NCBI GenBank assembly: GCA_003451785.1
Contig: DMJL01000235.1
Location: 1-26,598 of the forward strand
Direction of reading: 5' to 3'
Length of the DNA: 26,598 nt
Origin: Bacteroidales bacterium
Lineage (GTDB): Bacteria > Bacteroidota > Bacteroidia > Bacteroidales > UBA7960
Shown here: piece by piece, positions 8,316-16,329 of the stretch
Position numbering within the stretch: the first letter of the stretch is position 1
Layout: every line of letters begins with the position of its first letter
Translations under genes and position numbers: made by a program
Notes under the pieces: generated by a model
Told to the model about the DNA's origin: nothing
The model's input: the letters and a program-made list of their open reading frames with translations, nothing else
Databases searched by the model: none

Positions 8316-8384
8316 CACTCCCCAAAATAGGCAGATAAGAATCTAACACAATAAAAAAGAAGTTTTTACAAATTTCATTGCAGT

Positions 8385-8807
8385 ATGCCAACAATTCAAC
8401 AATTGGTTCGTAAAGGCCGCCAAAAGGTTTCTTACAAGAGTAAGTCACCCGCTTTGGACTCGTGCCCCCAGCGCAGAGGTGTATGCGTAAGGGTTTACAC
8501 CACCACTCCCAAGAAGCCCAATTCAGCTATGCGTAAGGTAGCCAGAGTAAGGCTCACCAACACAAAAGAGGTGAATGCGTACATTCCTGGAGAAGGTCAC
8601 AACTTGCAGGAGCACAGCATTGTACTTATCAGAGGTGGTAGAGTAAAAGATTTGCCCGGAGTAAGATACCACATAGTTCGTGGTGCATTGGATACCAGCG
8701 GCGTAAATGGTCGCAATCAGCGCAGGTCGAAGTACGGAACCAAAAGACCTAAGGCCGGCAAACAGCCAGTACCAGCAGCTAAAGGCGGTGCCAAAGGCAA
8801 GAAATAA
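8385..8807 (+). CDS. rpsL: 30S ribosomal protein S12
   Basis: 140 residues, slightly longer than the E. coli protein because of a basic Ala/Gly/Lys tail. S12 sits at the 30S decoding centre and helps check codon-anticodon pairing. The two decoding loops are intact: TPKKPNSA (41-48) and GGRVKDLPGVRYH (84-96). Lys44 and Lys88 correspond to the positions where streptomycin resistance usually arises, and both are wild type here. Asp89 is the residue that RimO methylthiolates in many bacteria. It is the first gene of the ribosomal run, behind the candidate promoter at 8308, and is followed after 35 bases by rpsG. Confidence 0.98.
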   Translation: MPTIQQLVRKGRQKVSYKSKSPALDSCPQRRGVCVRVYTTTPKKPNSAMRKVARVRLTNTKEVNAYIPGEGHNLQEHSIVLIRGGRVKDLPGVRYHIVRGALDTSGVNGRNQRRSKYGTKRPKAGKQPVPAAKGGAKGKK

Positions 8808-8842
8808 TTTTCATTCCACAAGAATAATTATTCAGAGATACC

Positions 8843-9310
8843 ATGAGAAAATCAAGACCCAAGAAGCGAATATTGCTCCCCGACCCAAAATTTAATGATG
8901 TTTTGGTTTCGCGTTTTGTAAACAATTTGATGGAAAGGGGCAAGAAAAACTTGGCTTACAACATTTTTTATGATGCTATTGAGATAGTTTCCGGCAAAAC
9001 AAAAGAAGAAGGCTTGGAAGTTTTCAAAAAAGCATTGGCCAATGTAACTCCATCTGTTGAAGTTCGCAGTCGTCGTATTGGCGGTGCTACCTTTCAAATT
9101 CCTTCGGAGATTCGCCCAGAGCGCAAAATGACTATTGGCATTAAGCACCTTATCAACTATTCGCGCAAACGCAATGAGAAGGGAATGTCGGCCAAATTGG
9201 CAGGCGAGATTGTAGCTGCTTTCCGTGAGGAAGGTGCTGCATTCAAGAAAAAAGAAGACACACACCGTATGGCAGAAGCCAATAAGGCATTCAGCCATTT
9301 CCGTTTCTAA
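8843..9310 (+). CDS. rpsG: 30S ribosomal protein S7
   Basis: 155 residues, the usual length. S7 binds the 3' major domain of 16S rRNA, starts assembly of the 30S head and lines the E-site exit. The family core VEVRSRRIGG (72-81) followed by ATFQIP is intact, as is the lysine/arginine-rich N-terminus and the C-terminal AFSHFRF. It lies between rpsL and fusA with gaps of 35 and 36 bases, the classic str order. In E. coli S7 represses this operon by binding the rpsL-rpsG gap; here that gap is only 35 bases and I see no clear hairpin in it. Confidence 0.98.
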   Translation: MRKSRPKKRILLPDPKFNDVLVSRFVNNLMERGKKNLAYNIFYDAIEIVSGKTKEEGLEVFKKALANVTPSVEVRSRRIGGATFQIPSEIRPERKMTIGIKHLINYSRKRNEKGMSAKLAGEIVAAFREEGAAFKKKEDTHRMAEANKAFSHFRF

Positions 9311-9346
9311 TACACCATTGATCTACACAAACTACCTAATTAGTAC

Positions 9347-11446
9347 ATGGCCAGAAATTTAGCATACACGCGCAATATAGGCATTATGGCACATATTGAT
9401 GCCGGTAAGACTACTACTACCGAGCGCATATTGTTCTATACTGGCGTGAACTACCGACTGGGCGAAGTGCACGATGGTGCTGCAACCATGGATTACATGG
9501 TGCAGGAACAAGAGCGGGGCATTACAATCAGTTCGGCATCTACTACTACTTTCTGGAACTATCGCAACCAGCAGTTCAAGATAAACCTTATTGACACGCC
9601 TGGCCATGTTGATTTTACTGTAGAAGTTGAAAGAAGCCTTAGAATATTAGATGGTGCTATAGCATTGTTTTGCGCTGTTGGCGGTGTAGAACCGCAATCC
9701 GAAACAGTGTGGCGCCAAGCAGATAAATATAAGGTACCCCGTATCAGTTTTGTTAATAAAATGGACAGAGCCGGCGCGGATTTTTACGCTGTAGTTGCAA
9801 AAATAAAGGATAGACTGGGCATGAATGCCGTACCCGTGCAGTTGCCCATCGGTTCAGAAGATTCTTTTTGTGGTATAGTTGACCTTATTACAGGAAAAGC
9901 TTACGAGTGGGACGCCCAATCGCTTGGAACAGTTTTTACAGAAATTCCAGTCCCCGCAGATATGGTGGATACCGTGAAAGACTATCGGTTGAAACTCTTG
10001 GAAGGTTGTGCCGAAGAAAGCGAAGAGCTTCTGGAAAAGTTTATGGAAAATCCTGATAGTATTTCTGAAGAAGAAATGCTGGAAATAATCAGAAAAGCTA
10101 CTATAGACTTAAAGATTACACCCGTTTTGTGCGGCTCAGCTTTTAAGAATAAAGGCGTACAATTATTGTTGGATAGCGTTGCCCGTTTTCTCCCATCACC
10201 TTTAGACAAGCCTGCGGTAGTTGGTATAAACCCTCGCACCGAGATGGAAGAAGTGCGTAAGGCAAATGTAAATGAGCCTTTTGCTGCTTTAGCCTTTAAA
10301 ATCATAACCGACCCCTATGTGGGCAAACTTTGTTTTTTTAGGGTTTATAGTGGAAGACTCGATTCAGGTTCATATATTTTGAATGCTACATCAGGAAAAA
10401 AGGAACGCATTTCGCGCATACTGCAAATGCATGCCAACAAGCAAAATCCTGTTGATTTTATAGAGGCCGGAGATATTGCCGCAGCTGTAGGATTCAAAGA
10501 CATAAAAACTGGGGACTCTCTTTGCGAGGAGAAACATCCTGTAGTTTTGGAAAGCATGACTTTCCCCGATCCAGTTATCAGCATAGCCGTGGAACCCAAA
10601 ACCCAGCTCGATGTTGATAAGCTATCGTTGGCACTTGGCAAGTTGGCCGAAGAAGATCCTACTTTCAAAGTAAAAGTGGATGCCGACAGTGGGCAAACTG
10701 TTATTAGCGGCATGGGTGAATTACACTTAGAAATCCTTGTAGATCGCCTAAAGCGTGAGTTTAAGGTAGAATGCAATCAAGGAGCACCACAAGTTGCCTA
10801 CAAAGAAGCGATTGTTTCTACTGTAGAACACCGAGAAGTATATAAAAAGCAATCGGGTGGTAGGGGTAAGTTTGCCGACATTGTGTTTGAAATAGGTCCT
10901 GCAGACGAAGGTGTTGCTGGATTGCAATTTATAGATGAAGTAAAAGGCGGAAATATTCCGCGCGAATATATACCTTCAGTTGAAAAAGGCTTTAAGCAAG
11001 CAATGTTGAATGGCGTGATGGCCGGTTTTCAAGTTGATAGTCTAAAAGTGCGGCTGTTGGATGGATCGTACCACAATGTGGACTCAGATTCACTTTCGTT
11101 CGAAATTGCAGCCAAAATAGGATTTAAAGCAGCCTGCAAAAAGGCAGGTAGTGTCCTTCTGGAGCCTATTATGAAGCTTGAAGTTGTTACACCTGATGAA
11201 TATATTGGAGATGTTGTAGGCGACCTCAATCGTAGAAGAGGACAGTTGCAAGGCATATCTTCCAGATTCAACCTGCAAGTTGTAGAAGCAAAAGTTCCAT
11301 TATCCGAAATGTTTGGATATGTAACTTCCCTAAGAACATTAACCAGTGGAAGAGCTACTTCATCTATGGAGTTTTCTCACTATCAAGAAACGCCAAGGAA
11401 TATTGCAGATGATGTAGTAGCTAAGCTGTTGGGAGTAAAAGTTTAA
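9347..11446 (+). CDS. fusA: Translation elongation factor G
   Basis: 699 residues, full length. EF-G is the GTPase that moves tRNAs and mRNA through the ribosome after peptide transfer, and with RRF helps recycle ribosomes. GTPase motifs are all present: G1 AHIDAGKT (15-22), switch I RGIT with Thr60, G3 DTPGH (83-87) and G4 NKMD (137-140); the G5 segment is CGSAFKNKG in domain I. Domains II-V follow, including the domain III GMGELHLEIL motif and the C-terminal domain IV/V region ending FSHYQETPRNIADDVVAKL. It sits third in the str block. In many bacteria tuf would come next; here rpsJ follows after 26 bases, so tuf must lie elsewhere. Confidence 0.98.
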   Translation: MARNLAYTRNIGIMAHIDAGKTTTTERILFYTGVNYRLGEVHDGAATMDYMVQEQERGITISSASTTTFWNYRNQQFKINLIDTPGHVDFTVEVERSLRILDGAIALFCAVGGVEPQSETVWRQADKYKVPRISFVNKMDRAGADFYAVVAKIKDRLGMNAVPVQLPIGSEDSFCGIVDLITGKAYEWDAQSLGTVFTEIPVPADMVDTVKDYRLKLLEGCAEESEELLEKFMENPDSISEEEMLEIIRKATIDLKITPVLCGSAFKNKGVQLLLDSVARFLPSPLDKPAVVGINPRTEMEEVRKANVNEPFAALAFKIITDPYVGKLCFFRVYSGRLDSGSYILNATSGKKERISRILQMHANKQNPVDFIEAGDIAAAVGFKDIKTGDSLCEEKHPVVLESMTFPDPVISIAVEPKTQLDVDKLSLALGKLAEEDPTFKVKVDADSGQTVISGMGELHLEILVDRLKREFKVECNQGAPQVAYKEAIVSTVEHREVYKKQSGGRGKFADIVFEIGPADEGVAGLQFIDEVKGGNIPREYIPSVEKGFKQAMLNGVMAGFQVDSLKVRLLDGSYHNVDSDSLSFEIAAKIGFKAACKKAGSVLLEPIMKLEVVTPDEYIGDVVGDLNRRRGQLQGISSRFNLQVVEAKVPLSEMFGYVTSLRTLTSGRATSSMEFSHYQETPRNIADDVVAKLLGVKV

Positions 11447-11472
11447 TCGTTTAATTCAAAATAACGCAAACC

Positions 11473-11778
11473 GTGAGTCAAAGAATCAGAATTAAATTAA
11501 AATCTTACGATTACAATTTGGTGGACAAGTCTGCCGAGAAGATCGTGAAAACAGTAAAATCAACAGGTTCGGTGGTAAATGGACCCATTCCACTTCCTAC
11601 CAACAAGAAGATTTTTACCGTTTTGCGTTCTCCATTCGTAAACAAGAAATCCAGAGAACAATTTCAATTGTGCTCGCACAAGCGAATGCTGGATATTTAT
11701 TCGACTTCATCCAAAACCGTAGATGCACTCATGAAATTGGAGTTGCCAAGCGGCGTGGAAGTCGAAATCAAAGTTTAA
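11473..11778 (+). CDS. rpsJ: 30S ribosomal protein S10
   Basis: 101 residues, typical length. S10 is in the 30S head and also acts in transcription antitermination with NusB. The N-terminus MSQRIRIKLKSY, the SGP-like segment NGPIPLPT, the loop RSPFVNKKSREQF and the end LPSGVEVEIKV are all standard. The start codon is GTG, not ATG: no ATG is available at a position that would give the conserved N-terminus. It opens the S10 block directly behind fusA with a 26-base gap and no visible promoter, so it is probably transcribed with the str genes. Confidence 0.97.
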   Translation: MSQRIRIKLKSYDYNLVDKSAEKIVKTVKSTGSVVNGPIPLPTNKKIFTVLRSPFVNKKSREQFQLCSHKRMLDIYSTSSKTVDALMKLELPSGVEVEIKV

Positions 11779-11820
11779 TATTAACTTAATTATTGCCTAA
11801 AGAGCAGAAAAATCTGAACG

Positions 11821-12450
11821 ATGTCTGGATTAATTGGAAAAAAAATTGGAATGACCAGTCTATTCGATGCCTCTGGGAAGAACATCCCATGCACGGTAAT
11901 AGAAGCAGGTCCCTGTGTGGTTACTCAGGTCAAGACAACCGAGAAGGACGGCTATGAAGCTCTCCAGCTTTCTTTTGGAGACCAAAAGGAAAAGCAAACC
12001 ACCAAAGCCCTAAAGGGGCATTTTGCAAAAGCCGGCACTACTCCCAAAAAGATGGTAGCCGAGTTTACTCGTTTTGAGAAGGAAAATCCAAAGCAGTTTG
12101 GCGATGTTCTCACAGTTGATGTTTTTATCGAGGGTGAGTTTATTGATGTAATTGGTACTTCCAAGGGTAAAGGCTTTCAAGGAGTTGTGAAGCGTCATAA
12201 CTTTAGCGGTGTAGGTTCTGGTTCTCACGGCCAGCACGACCGAGTTCGCGCCCCTGGTTCTATTGGTGCGTCATCTTGGCCATCCCGTGTTATCAAAGGT
12301 ATGCGCATGGCAGGACGCATGGGTGGCGATCGCGTTAAAATGATCAACCTAAAAATCATGAAGCTCATTCCTGAGAAAAACCTCGTAATTGTTAAAGGTT
12401 CTGTACCGGGACCCAATGGTTCATTTATAATTCTTGAGAGATGGAGTTAA
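11821..12450 (+). CDS. rplC: 50S ribosomal protein L3
   Basis: 209 residues. L3 is an early-assembly 23S rRNA binder whose long loop reaches the peptidyl transferase centre. The start MSGLIGKKIGMT, the GTSKGKGFQGVVKRH motif (112-126) and the loop GSHGQHDRVRAPGSIG (134-149) are intact. The next residue is Ala150, where E. coli has the glutamine (Q150) methylated by PrmB, so that modification cannot occur at this site. The last 10 bases overlap the start of rplD in another frame, suggesting coupled translation. Confidence 0.97.
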   Translation: MSGLIGKKIGMTSLFDASGKNIPCTVIEAGPCVVTQVKTTEKDGYEALQLSFGDQKEKQTTKALKGHFAKAGTTPKKMVAEFTRFEKENPKQFGDVLTVDVFIEGEFIDVIGTSKGKGFQGVVKRHNFSGVGSGSHGQHDRVRAPGSIGASSWPSRVIKGMRMAGRMGGDRVKMINLKIMKLIPEKNLVIVKGSVPGPNGSFIILERWS

Positions 12451-13070
12451 CAGTATATAATTTTGACGGCACTACCACAGATAGGAGTGTTGTATTGAAC
12501 GATGAAATTTTTGGGATACTCCCCAGCGATCACGCTATTTACCTCGATGTGAAGCAATACCTTGCCAATCAGCGCCAAGGAACAGCAAAAACAAAAGGAA
12601 GAAGTGAAGTAGCAGGTAGCACCCGCAAATTGCACAAGCAAAAAGGCACCGGCGGTAGCCGCAAAGGCGACATCAAATCCCCAATCTTCAGAGGCGGTGG
12701 TACAATGTTTGGTCCACAGCCCAGAGATTATTCCTTTAAGGTAAACAAAAAAGTAAAAAGGCTTGCCCGCAAGTCGGCACTTACCTACAAAGCCCAAGCC
12801 AACAATATTACTGTACTTGCTCCTTTCAGTTTTGCTGAGCCAAAAACCAAAAATTATCTTGAGTTTCTAAAGAAATTTTCTTTGGAAGGCAAAAAGACTT
12901 TGTTGGTATTAGCAGAGAAAGATCGCCATGTAGAACTTGCTGCTCGCAATCTACCCAGAACCAAAGTTGTAATGGCTGGCGACCTCAATACATACATGAT
13001 ACTTCACTATGAGAAATTGCTCATGATTGAGAATTCGCTCACGGAAGTTGAAAATATTTTGCTGGATTAA
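12441..13070 (+). CDS. rplD: 50S ribosomal protein L4
   Basis: 209 residues. L4 binds domain I of 23S rRNA and sends a long loop into the peptide exit tunnel; in E. coli it is also the feedback repressor of the S10 operon. The tunnel loop is clear at about residues 50-92 (KTKGRSEVAGS, KGTGGSRKGD, FRGGGTMFGP). The ATG lies inside the last codons of rplC (10-base overlap), with GAGAG just before it. After the stop there is a 51-base gap with a weak 7-pair hairpin (13085-13105) before rplW. Whether L4 regulates here cannot be said, since the S10 block lacks its own leader. Confidence 0.97.
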   Translation: MELTVYNFDGTTTDRSVVLNDEIFGILPSDHAIYLDVKQYLANQRQGTAKTKGRSEVAGSTRKLHKQKGTGGSRKGDIKSPIFRGGGTMFGPQPRDYSFKVNKKVKRLARKSALTYKAQANNITVLAPFSFAEPKTKNYLEFLKKFSLEGKKTLLVLAEKDRHVELAARNLPRTKVVMAGDLNTYMILHYEKLLMIENSLTEVENILLD

Positions 13071-13121
13071 TTTTAATATGAAACGGGTTGGAAATAGATC
13101 GACCCCTAAACGAAGACAAAA

Positions 13122-13415
13122 ATGGAAGTTTTGATTAAGCCACTGATAACCGAAAAAATGACATCGGTATCTGAGAAATTTTCCAACCGCTTCGGTTTTG
13201 TTGTTGACAAGCGTGCAACCAAAAACCAAATCAAGAAAGCTGTAGCCGATATGTACAGTGTTGATGTGGTTTCAGTCAACACCATGTTGTATCTGGGCAA
13301 GAGTAAAGTACGCTTTACCAAGCAAGGTGTTCAGAGCGGTAAGAAAAGCAATTTTAAGAAGGCCATAATTACCTTGGCCGAAGGTCAGAGGATAGATTTT
13401 TACAGCAATATTTAA
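13122..13415 (+). CDS. rplW: 50S ribosomal protein L23
   Basis: 97 residues. L23 lies at the exit of the peptide tunnel and is the docking site for trigger factor and the signal recognition particle. The N-terminal KPLITEK motif (6-12), the central NQIKKAVADMYSVDVVSVNT segment and the basic loop are standard. A short loop near 65-75 carries several lysines. The stop is 6 bases before the rplB start, so the two are tightly linked. Confidence 0.96.
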   Translation: MEVLIKPLITEKMTSVSEKFSNRFGFVVDKRATKNQIKKAVADMYSVDVVSVNTMLYLGKSKVRFTKQGVQSGKKSNFKKAIITLAEGQRIDFYSNI

Positions 13416-13421
13416 GGATAA

Positions 13422-14246
13422 ATGGCTTTAAGAAAATTTAAACCAACCACTCCCGGTCAGCGCAATAAAGTTATTAGCGCATTTGACGAAATAACTGCCT
13501 CAGCTCCAGAAAAGAGCCTCGTGGTTGGCAAAAATAATAGTGGAGGCAGGAATCAAGCCGGTAGAATGACCATGCGCTATTTGGGCGGTGGACATAAGCG
13601 TCGCTTGCGACTAATTGATTTTAAGCGCGAGAAAGATGGTATTCCGGCAACAGTGAAAACAATTGAATACGATCCAAATCGTTCGGCTCGTATTGCACTT
13701 CTTTTTTATGCAGATGGCGAGAAGCGCTATATCATTGCACCCAATGGTTTAAAAGTAGGACAGGTAATCCTTTCGGGTGAATCTGCCACTCCCGATGTGG
13801 GCAATGCAATGTTGCTTCGCGATATCCCGCTGGGTAGCCTTGTGCACAATATAGAATTGAATCCTGGGCAAGGTGGTAAGATGGCACGCAGTGCTGGTAC
13901 CTATGCGCAGCTCATGTCGCGCGATGGTAAGTATGCTACGCTAAGGTTGCCTTCTGGCGAATTGCGTATGGTGCTCACCAGTTGCAAAGCTACTATAGGC
14001 TCAACCTCCAACCCCGACCACATGCACGAGCAATCGGGCAAAGCTGGTCGTAGCCGTTGGCTTGGTCGCAGGCCCCGCACCAGAGGTGTTGCTATGAACC
14101 CCGTAGATCACCCAATGGGTGGTGGTGAAGGTCGTGCCTCCGGAGGCCATCCAAGAAGCCGCAACGGTGTTCCTGCAAAAGGTTATAAGACTCGCCACAA
14201 GAAGAAAATGTCCAACAGGCTGATTGTGGAAAGAAGGAAGAAGTAA
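13422..14246 (+). CDS. rplB: 50S ribosomal protein L2
   Basis: 274 residues, full length. L2 is the largest and most conserved 50S protein, needed for subunit joining and peptidyl transfer. The RNA-binding core GGGHKRRLRLIDFKR, the GGKMARSAGTYAQ segment (151-163) and the C-terminal MNPVDHPMGGGEG motif are intact; His230 matches the essential His229 of E. coli. AAGGA lies 3 bases before the ATG, one of few SD-like sequences in the window. It is 6 bases behind rplW. Confidence 0.98.
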   Translation: MALRKFKPTTPGQRNKVISAFDEITASAPEKSLVVGKNNSGGRNQAGRMTMRYLGGGHKRRLRLIDFKREKDGIPATVKTIEYDPNRSARIALLFYADGEKRYIIAPNGLKVGQVILSGESATPDVGNAMLLRDIPLGSLVHNIELNPGQGGKMARSAGTYAQLMSRDGKYATLRLPSGELRMVLTSCKATIGSTSNPDHMHEQSGKAGRSRWLGRRPRTRGVAMNPVDHPMGGGEGRASGGHPRSRNGVPAKGYKTRHKKKMSNRLIVERRKK

Positions 14247-14276
14247 TTTTTTTGGAATAAAGTAAAATCAGATACA

Positions 14277-14555
14277 ATGAGCCGTTCCCTAAAAAAAGGA
14301 CCATTCATTAGCGTAAAGCTCGAGAAGAAGATCCTTGCCAGTGCAAGCAGCAATCGCAAGTCGGTTATTAAGACTTGGTCGCGTGCATCAATGATTTCGC
14401 CTGAGTTTGTAGGCCAAACCATTGCAGTTCACAATGGCAATAAGTTTATCCCAGTTTATGTTACCGAGAACATGGTAGGTCACAAACTTGGAGAATTTGC
14501 ACCCACCCGCATATTCCGCGGACATGCTGGAAAGAAAGACAAAGCAAAAAAATAA
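14277..14555 (+). CDS. rpsS: 30S ribosomal protein S19
   Basis: 92 residues. S19 works in the 30S head with S13, near the A-site tRNA and the subunit bridge. The start MSRSLKKGPF and the hallmark GHKLGEFAPTR (68-78) are intact, followed by FRGHAGKKDKAKK, the usual end. It lies 30 bases after rplB and 15 bases before rplV. Confidence 0.98.
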   Translation: MSRSLKKGPFISVKLEKKILASASSNRKSVIKTWSRASMISPEFVGQTIAVHNGNKFIPVYVTENMVGHKLGEFAPTRIFRGHAGKKDKAKK

Positions 14556-14570
14556 TAATTGCATCTTAAA

Positions 14571-14975
14571 ATGGGATTAAGAAAACACTTAAGGGCTGAA
14601 AAACTCAAAGATGAGAAAAAGACCCAGTATTTTGCCAAGCTTCTCGATTGCCCTACTTCACCAAGGAAAATGCGCCTTATCGCAGACCTTATTAGAGGCA
14701 AAGAAGTAAACAAAGCCCTTGGAATACTCAAGTATTCAAAGCAAGATGCCAGCAACAGGCTCGAGAAGCTTTTGTTGTCGGCTATTGCCAATTGGCAAAG
14801 CAAAAATGAAGGCGTACGAATAGAAGACAGCAACCTTTATGTAAAAAGCATAAATGTTGATGGCGGTCGTCAGCTGAAGCGCTTGCGCCCTGCACCACAG
14901 GGTCGTGGCTATCGGATTCGTAAAAGGTCGAACCATGTTACCATTTTTGTTGATAGTAAAATTAAAAACGATTAA
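14571..14975 (+). CDS. rplV: 50S ribosomal protein L22
   Basis: 134 residues from the ATG at 14571. An in-frame TTG at 14559 would add four residues, but the ATG giving MGLRKHLRAEK is preferred. L22 contacts all domains of 23S rRNA and its beta hairpin lines the exit tunnel. The core TSPRKMRLIADLIRGKEV and the hairpin RLRPAPQGRGYRIRKRSNH are present with no deletion like those that cause macrolide resistance. About 20 residues are added at the N-terminus relative to E. coli (110 residues), which I believe is common in this phylum. The rpsC start is 11 bases downstream. Confidence 0.96.
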   Translation: MGLRKHLRAEKLKDEKKTQYFAKLLDCPTSPRKMRLIADLIRGKEVNKALGILKYSKQDASNRLEKLLLSAIANWQSKNEGVRIEDSNLYVKSINVDGGRQLKRLRPAPQGRGYRIRKRSNHVTIFVDSKIKND

Positions 14976-14986
14976 ATCTTTTTCAG

Positions 14987-15721
14987 ATGGGACAAAAATC
15001 AAATCCGATCGGACTTAGGCTTGGTATCATCAAGGGATGGGATTCAAACTGGTATGGTGGCCGCAAGTATGAGACCAAATTAGTAGAAGATTCTAAGATT
15101 CGCAAGTATCTTCACGCCCGCCTGACGAAGGCCGGTGTTTCTAAAATTGTGATTGAGCGCACTTTAAAACTTATTACTGTTACTATCAACACGGCTCGCC
15201 CCGGAGTGATTATTGGTAAAGGCGGACAAGAAGTAGATAAGCTCAAAGAAGAATTAAAGAAAATCACCTCCAAGGAGGTTCAAATTAATATCAGCGAGAT
15301 CAAACGCCCCGAGCTTGATGCTTTTCTTGTAGCATCTACTGTTGCAAAGCAGATTGAGGGTCGTATATCGTTTCGTAGGGCTGTAAAAACAGCTATTGCC
15401 TCCACTTTGCGAGTAGGGGCAGAGGGTATCAAGGTTACAGTAGCAGGTCGTGTTGGTGGTGCCGAAATGGCGCGTACCGAGACCTACAAAGAGGGTCGTA
15501 TTCCTTTGCATACCTTGCGTGCAGATATTGATTATTCAACAGCCGAAGCACATACTACTTATGGTCGCATAGGTATCAAAGTATGGATTTGCAAGGGCGA
15601 GGTATATGGCAAGCGCGAGCTTACCCCATTTGTAGATGAGCCATCTAAGGGCAAGCCCGCACCTACAGGCGTAGGCGGAGGCAGCCGTTTCAGAGGCCGT
15701 CAGAAAAGCAACAAGAAGTAG
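14987..15721 (+). CDS. rpsC: 30S ribosomal protein S3
   Basis: 244 residues. S3 forms part of the mRNA entry pore in the 30S head and has helicase-like activity with S4 and S5. The start MGQKSNPIGLRLG, the KH-domain loop IGKGG (76-80) and the C-domain segment GRVGGAEMARTE followed by GRIPLHTLRADIDY are all present. The C-terminal tail is Gly/Arg/Lys-rich and unstructured. It sits between rplV and rplP in the standard S10 order. Confidence 0.98.
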   Translation: MGQKSNPIGLRLGIIKGWDSNWYGGRKYETKLVEDSKIRKYLHARLTKAGVSKIVIERTLKLITVTINTARPGVIIGKGGQEVDKLKEELKKITSKEVQINISEIKRPELDAFLVASTVAKQIEGRISFRRAVKTAIASTLRVGAEGIKVTVAGRVGGAEMARTETYKEGRIPLHTLRADIDYSTAEAHTTYGRIGIKVWICKGEVYGKRELTPFVDEPSKGKPAPTGVGGGSRFRGRQKSNKK

Positions 15722-15755
15722 TGTTTGATTTGTCGAAAAGAAAAAAGATTATATA

Positions 15756-16175
15756 ATGTTACAGCCTAAGAAAACCAAATTCAGGAAGGAGCAAAAGGGC
15801 CGCGTCAAAGGGAATACTAAAAGGGGAGCTGAGTTGTCCTTTGGTTCGTTTGGCATAAAGGCCCTCGAGATGTGCTGGCTTACCGGAAGGCAAATAGAAG
15901 CCGCACGCCAGGCTATTACCCGTCAGATGAAACGCGAAGGTCAACTTTGGATCAGGGTGTTTCCCGATAAGCCGGTTACTAAAAAACCAGCCGAGGTGCG
16001 TATGGGTAAAGGTAAGGGTGCTCCCGAATACTTTGTATCGCGGATAGCTCCAGGCAGAATTCTATTCGAAGCTGAAGGTGTAAACCTTGAAACAGCTAAG
16101 GAAGCAATGCGACTTGGTTCGCAAAAACTGCCCATAGCCACCAAATTTGTGGTTAGAAAAGACTTTGTAGAATAA
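15756..16175 (+). CDS. rplP: 50S ribosomal protein L16
   Basis: 139 residues. L16 organises the A-site region of the 50S subunit. The start MLQPKKTKFRKEQKGR, the WIRVFPDKPVTKKPAE segment (65-80) and RMGKGKG (82-88) are standard. Arg82 is at the position that a 2-oxoglutarate oxygenase hydroxylates in E. coli (Arg81); whether this organism has that enzyme is unknown. After the stop comes the longest gap in the ribosomal run (154 bases) before rpmC, with its own candidate promoter and hairpin. Confidence 0.98.
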   Translation: MLQPKKTKFRKEQKGRVKGNTKRGAELSFGSFGIKALEMCWLTGRQIEAARQAITRQMKREGQLWIRVFPDKPVTKKPAEVRMGKGKGAPEYFVSRIAPGRILFEAEGVNLETAKEAMRLGSQKLPIATKFVVRKDFVE

Positions 16176-16201
16176 AGGTTTTTTATTACAAAATAAAATT
16201 G

Positions 16202-16209
16202 TAATTTTG
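16202..16209 (+). promoter_or_regulatory. Candidate internal promoter between rplP and rpmC
   Basis: TAATTTTG fits TAnnTTTG exactly. A T-run (about 16179-16185) lies near the expected -33 position but no clean TTTG is present. The gap around it is three or more times longer than nearly all others in the run, and about 115 bases remain between the likely start of transcription and the rpmC ATG, enough for a regulated leader. Confidence 0.45.
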
Positions 16210-16275
16210 CAGCCTTTTTGATGGGGAAAAAATCCAATGCAGCCGTTACCTGTACAGAAAGTTCTCCGACAAAGC

Positions 16276-16297
16276 ATCCTGGCAAAAGTGCCAGGGT
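16276..16297 (+). promoter_or_regulatory. Hairpin in the rpmC leader (possible r-protein binding or attenuation site)
   Basis: CCTGGCA (16278-16284) pairs perfectly with TGCCAGG (16289-16295) around a 4-base AAAG loop. An A-U and a wobble pair at the base extend it to nine pairs. No T-tract follows; the next bases are CAGTTGATGAC, so it is not a standard terminator. It ends 33 bases before the rpmC ATG. A role as leader structure is inferred from position only. Confidence 0.4.
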
Positions 16298-16329
16298 CAG
16301 TTGATGACAAATTTTAAATTTACGAAACA

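Larger units (their letters stand above)
7852..8384. other. Divergent regulatory region between porin and the ribosomal run
   Basis: These 533 bases hold no credible gene. They carry a minus-strand -7 box for the porin near 7910 and three TACCTTT motifs on the plus strand (8002, 8158, 8308), about 150 bases apart; the last two are listed as promoters. The stretch between 8170 and 8300 would be a 5' leader if the 8158 promoter is used. I recognise no known riboswitch or r-protein leader in it. Confidence 0.6.

Noticed and set aside
8852..9298. Long antisense open frames opposite rpsG, fusA, rplC, secY and others
   Set aside because: They mirror the codon structure of well-identified genes on the + strand and show no protein family features.
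13085..13105. Seven-pair hairpin between rplD and rplW
   Set aside because: Contains two wobble pairs and is short; not distinguishable from chance by eye.
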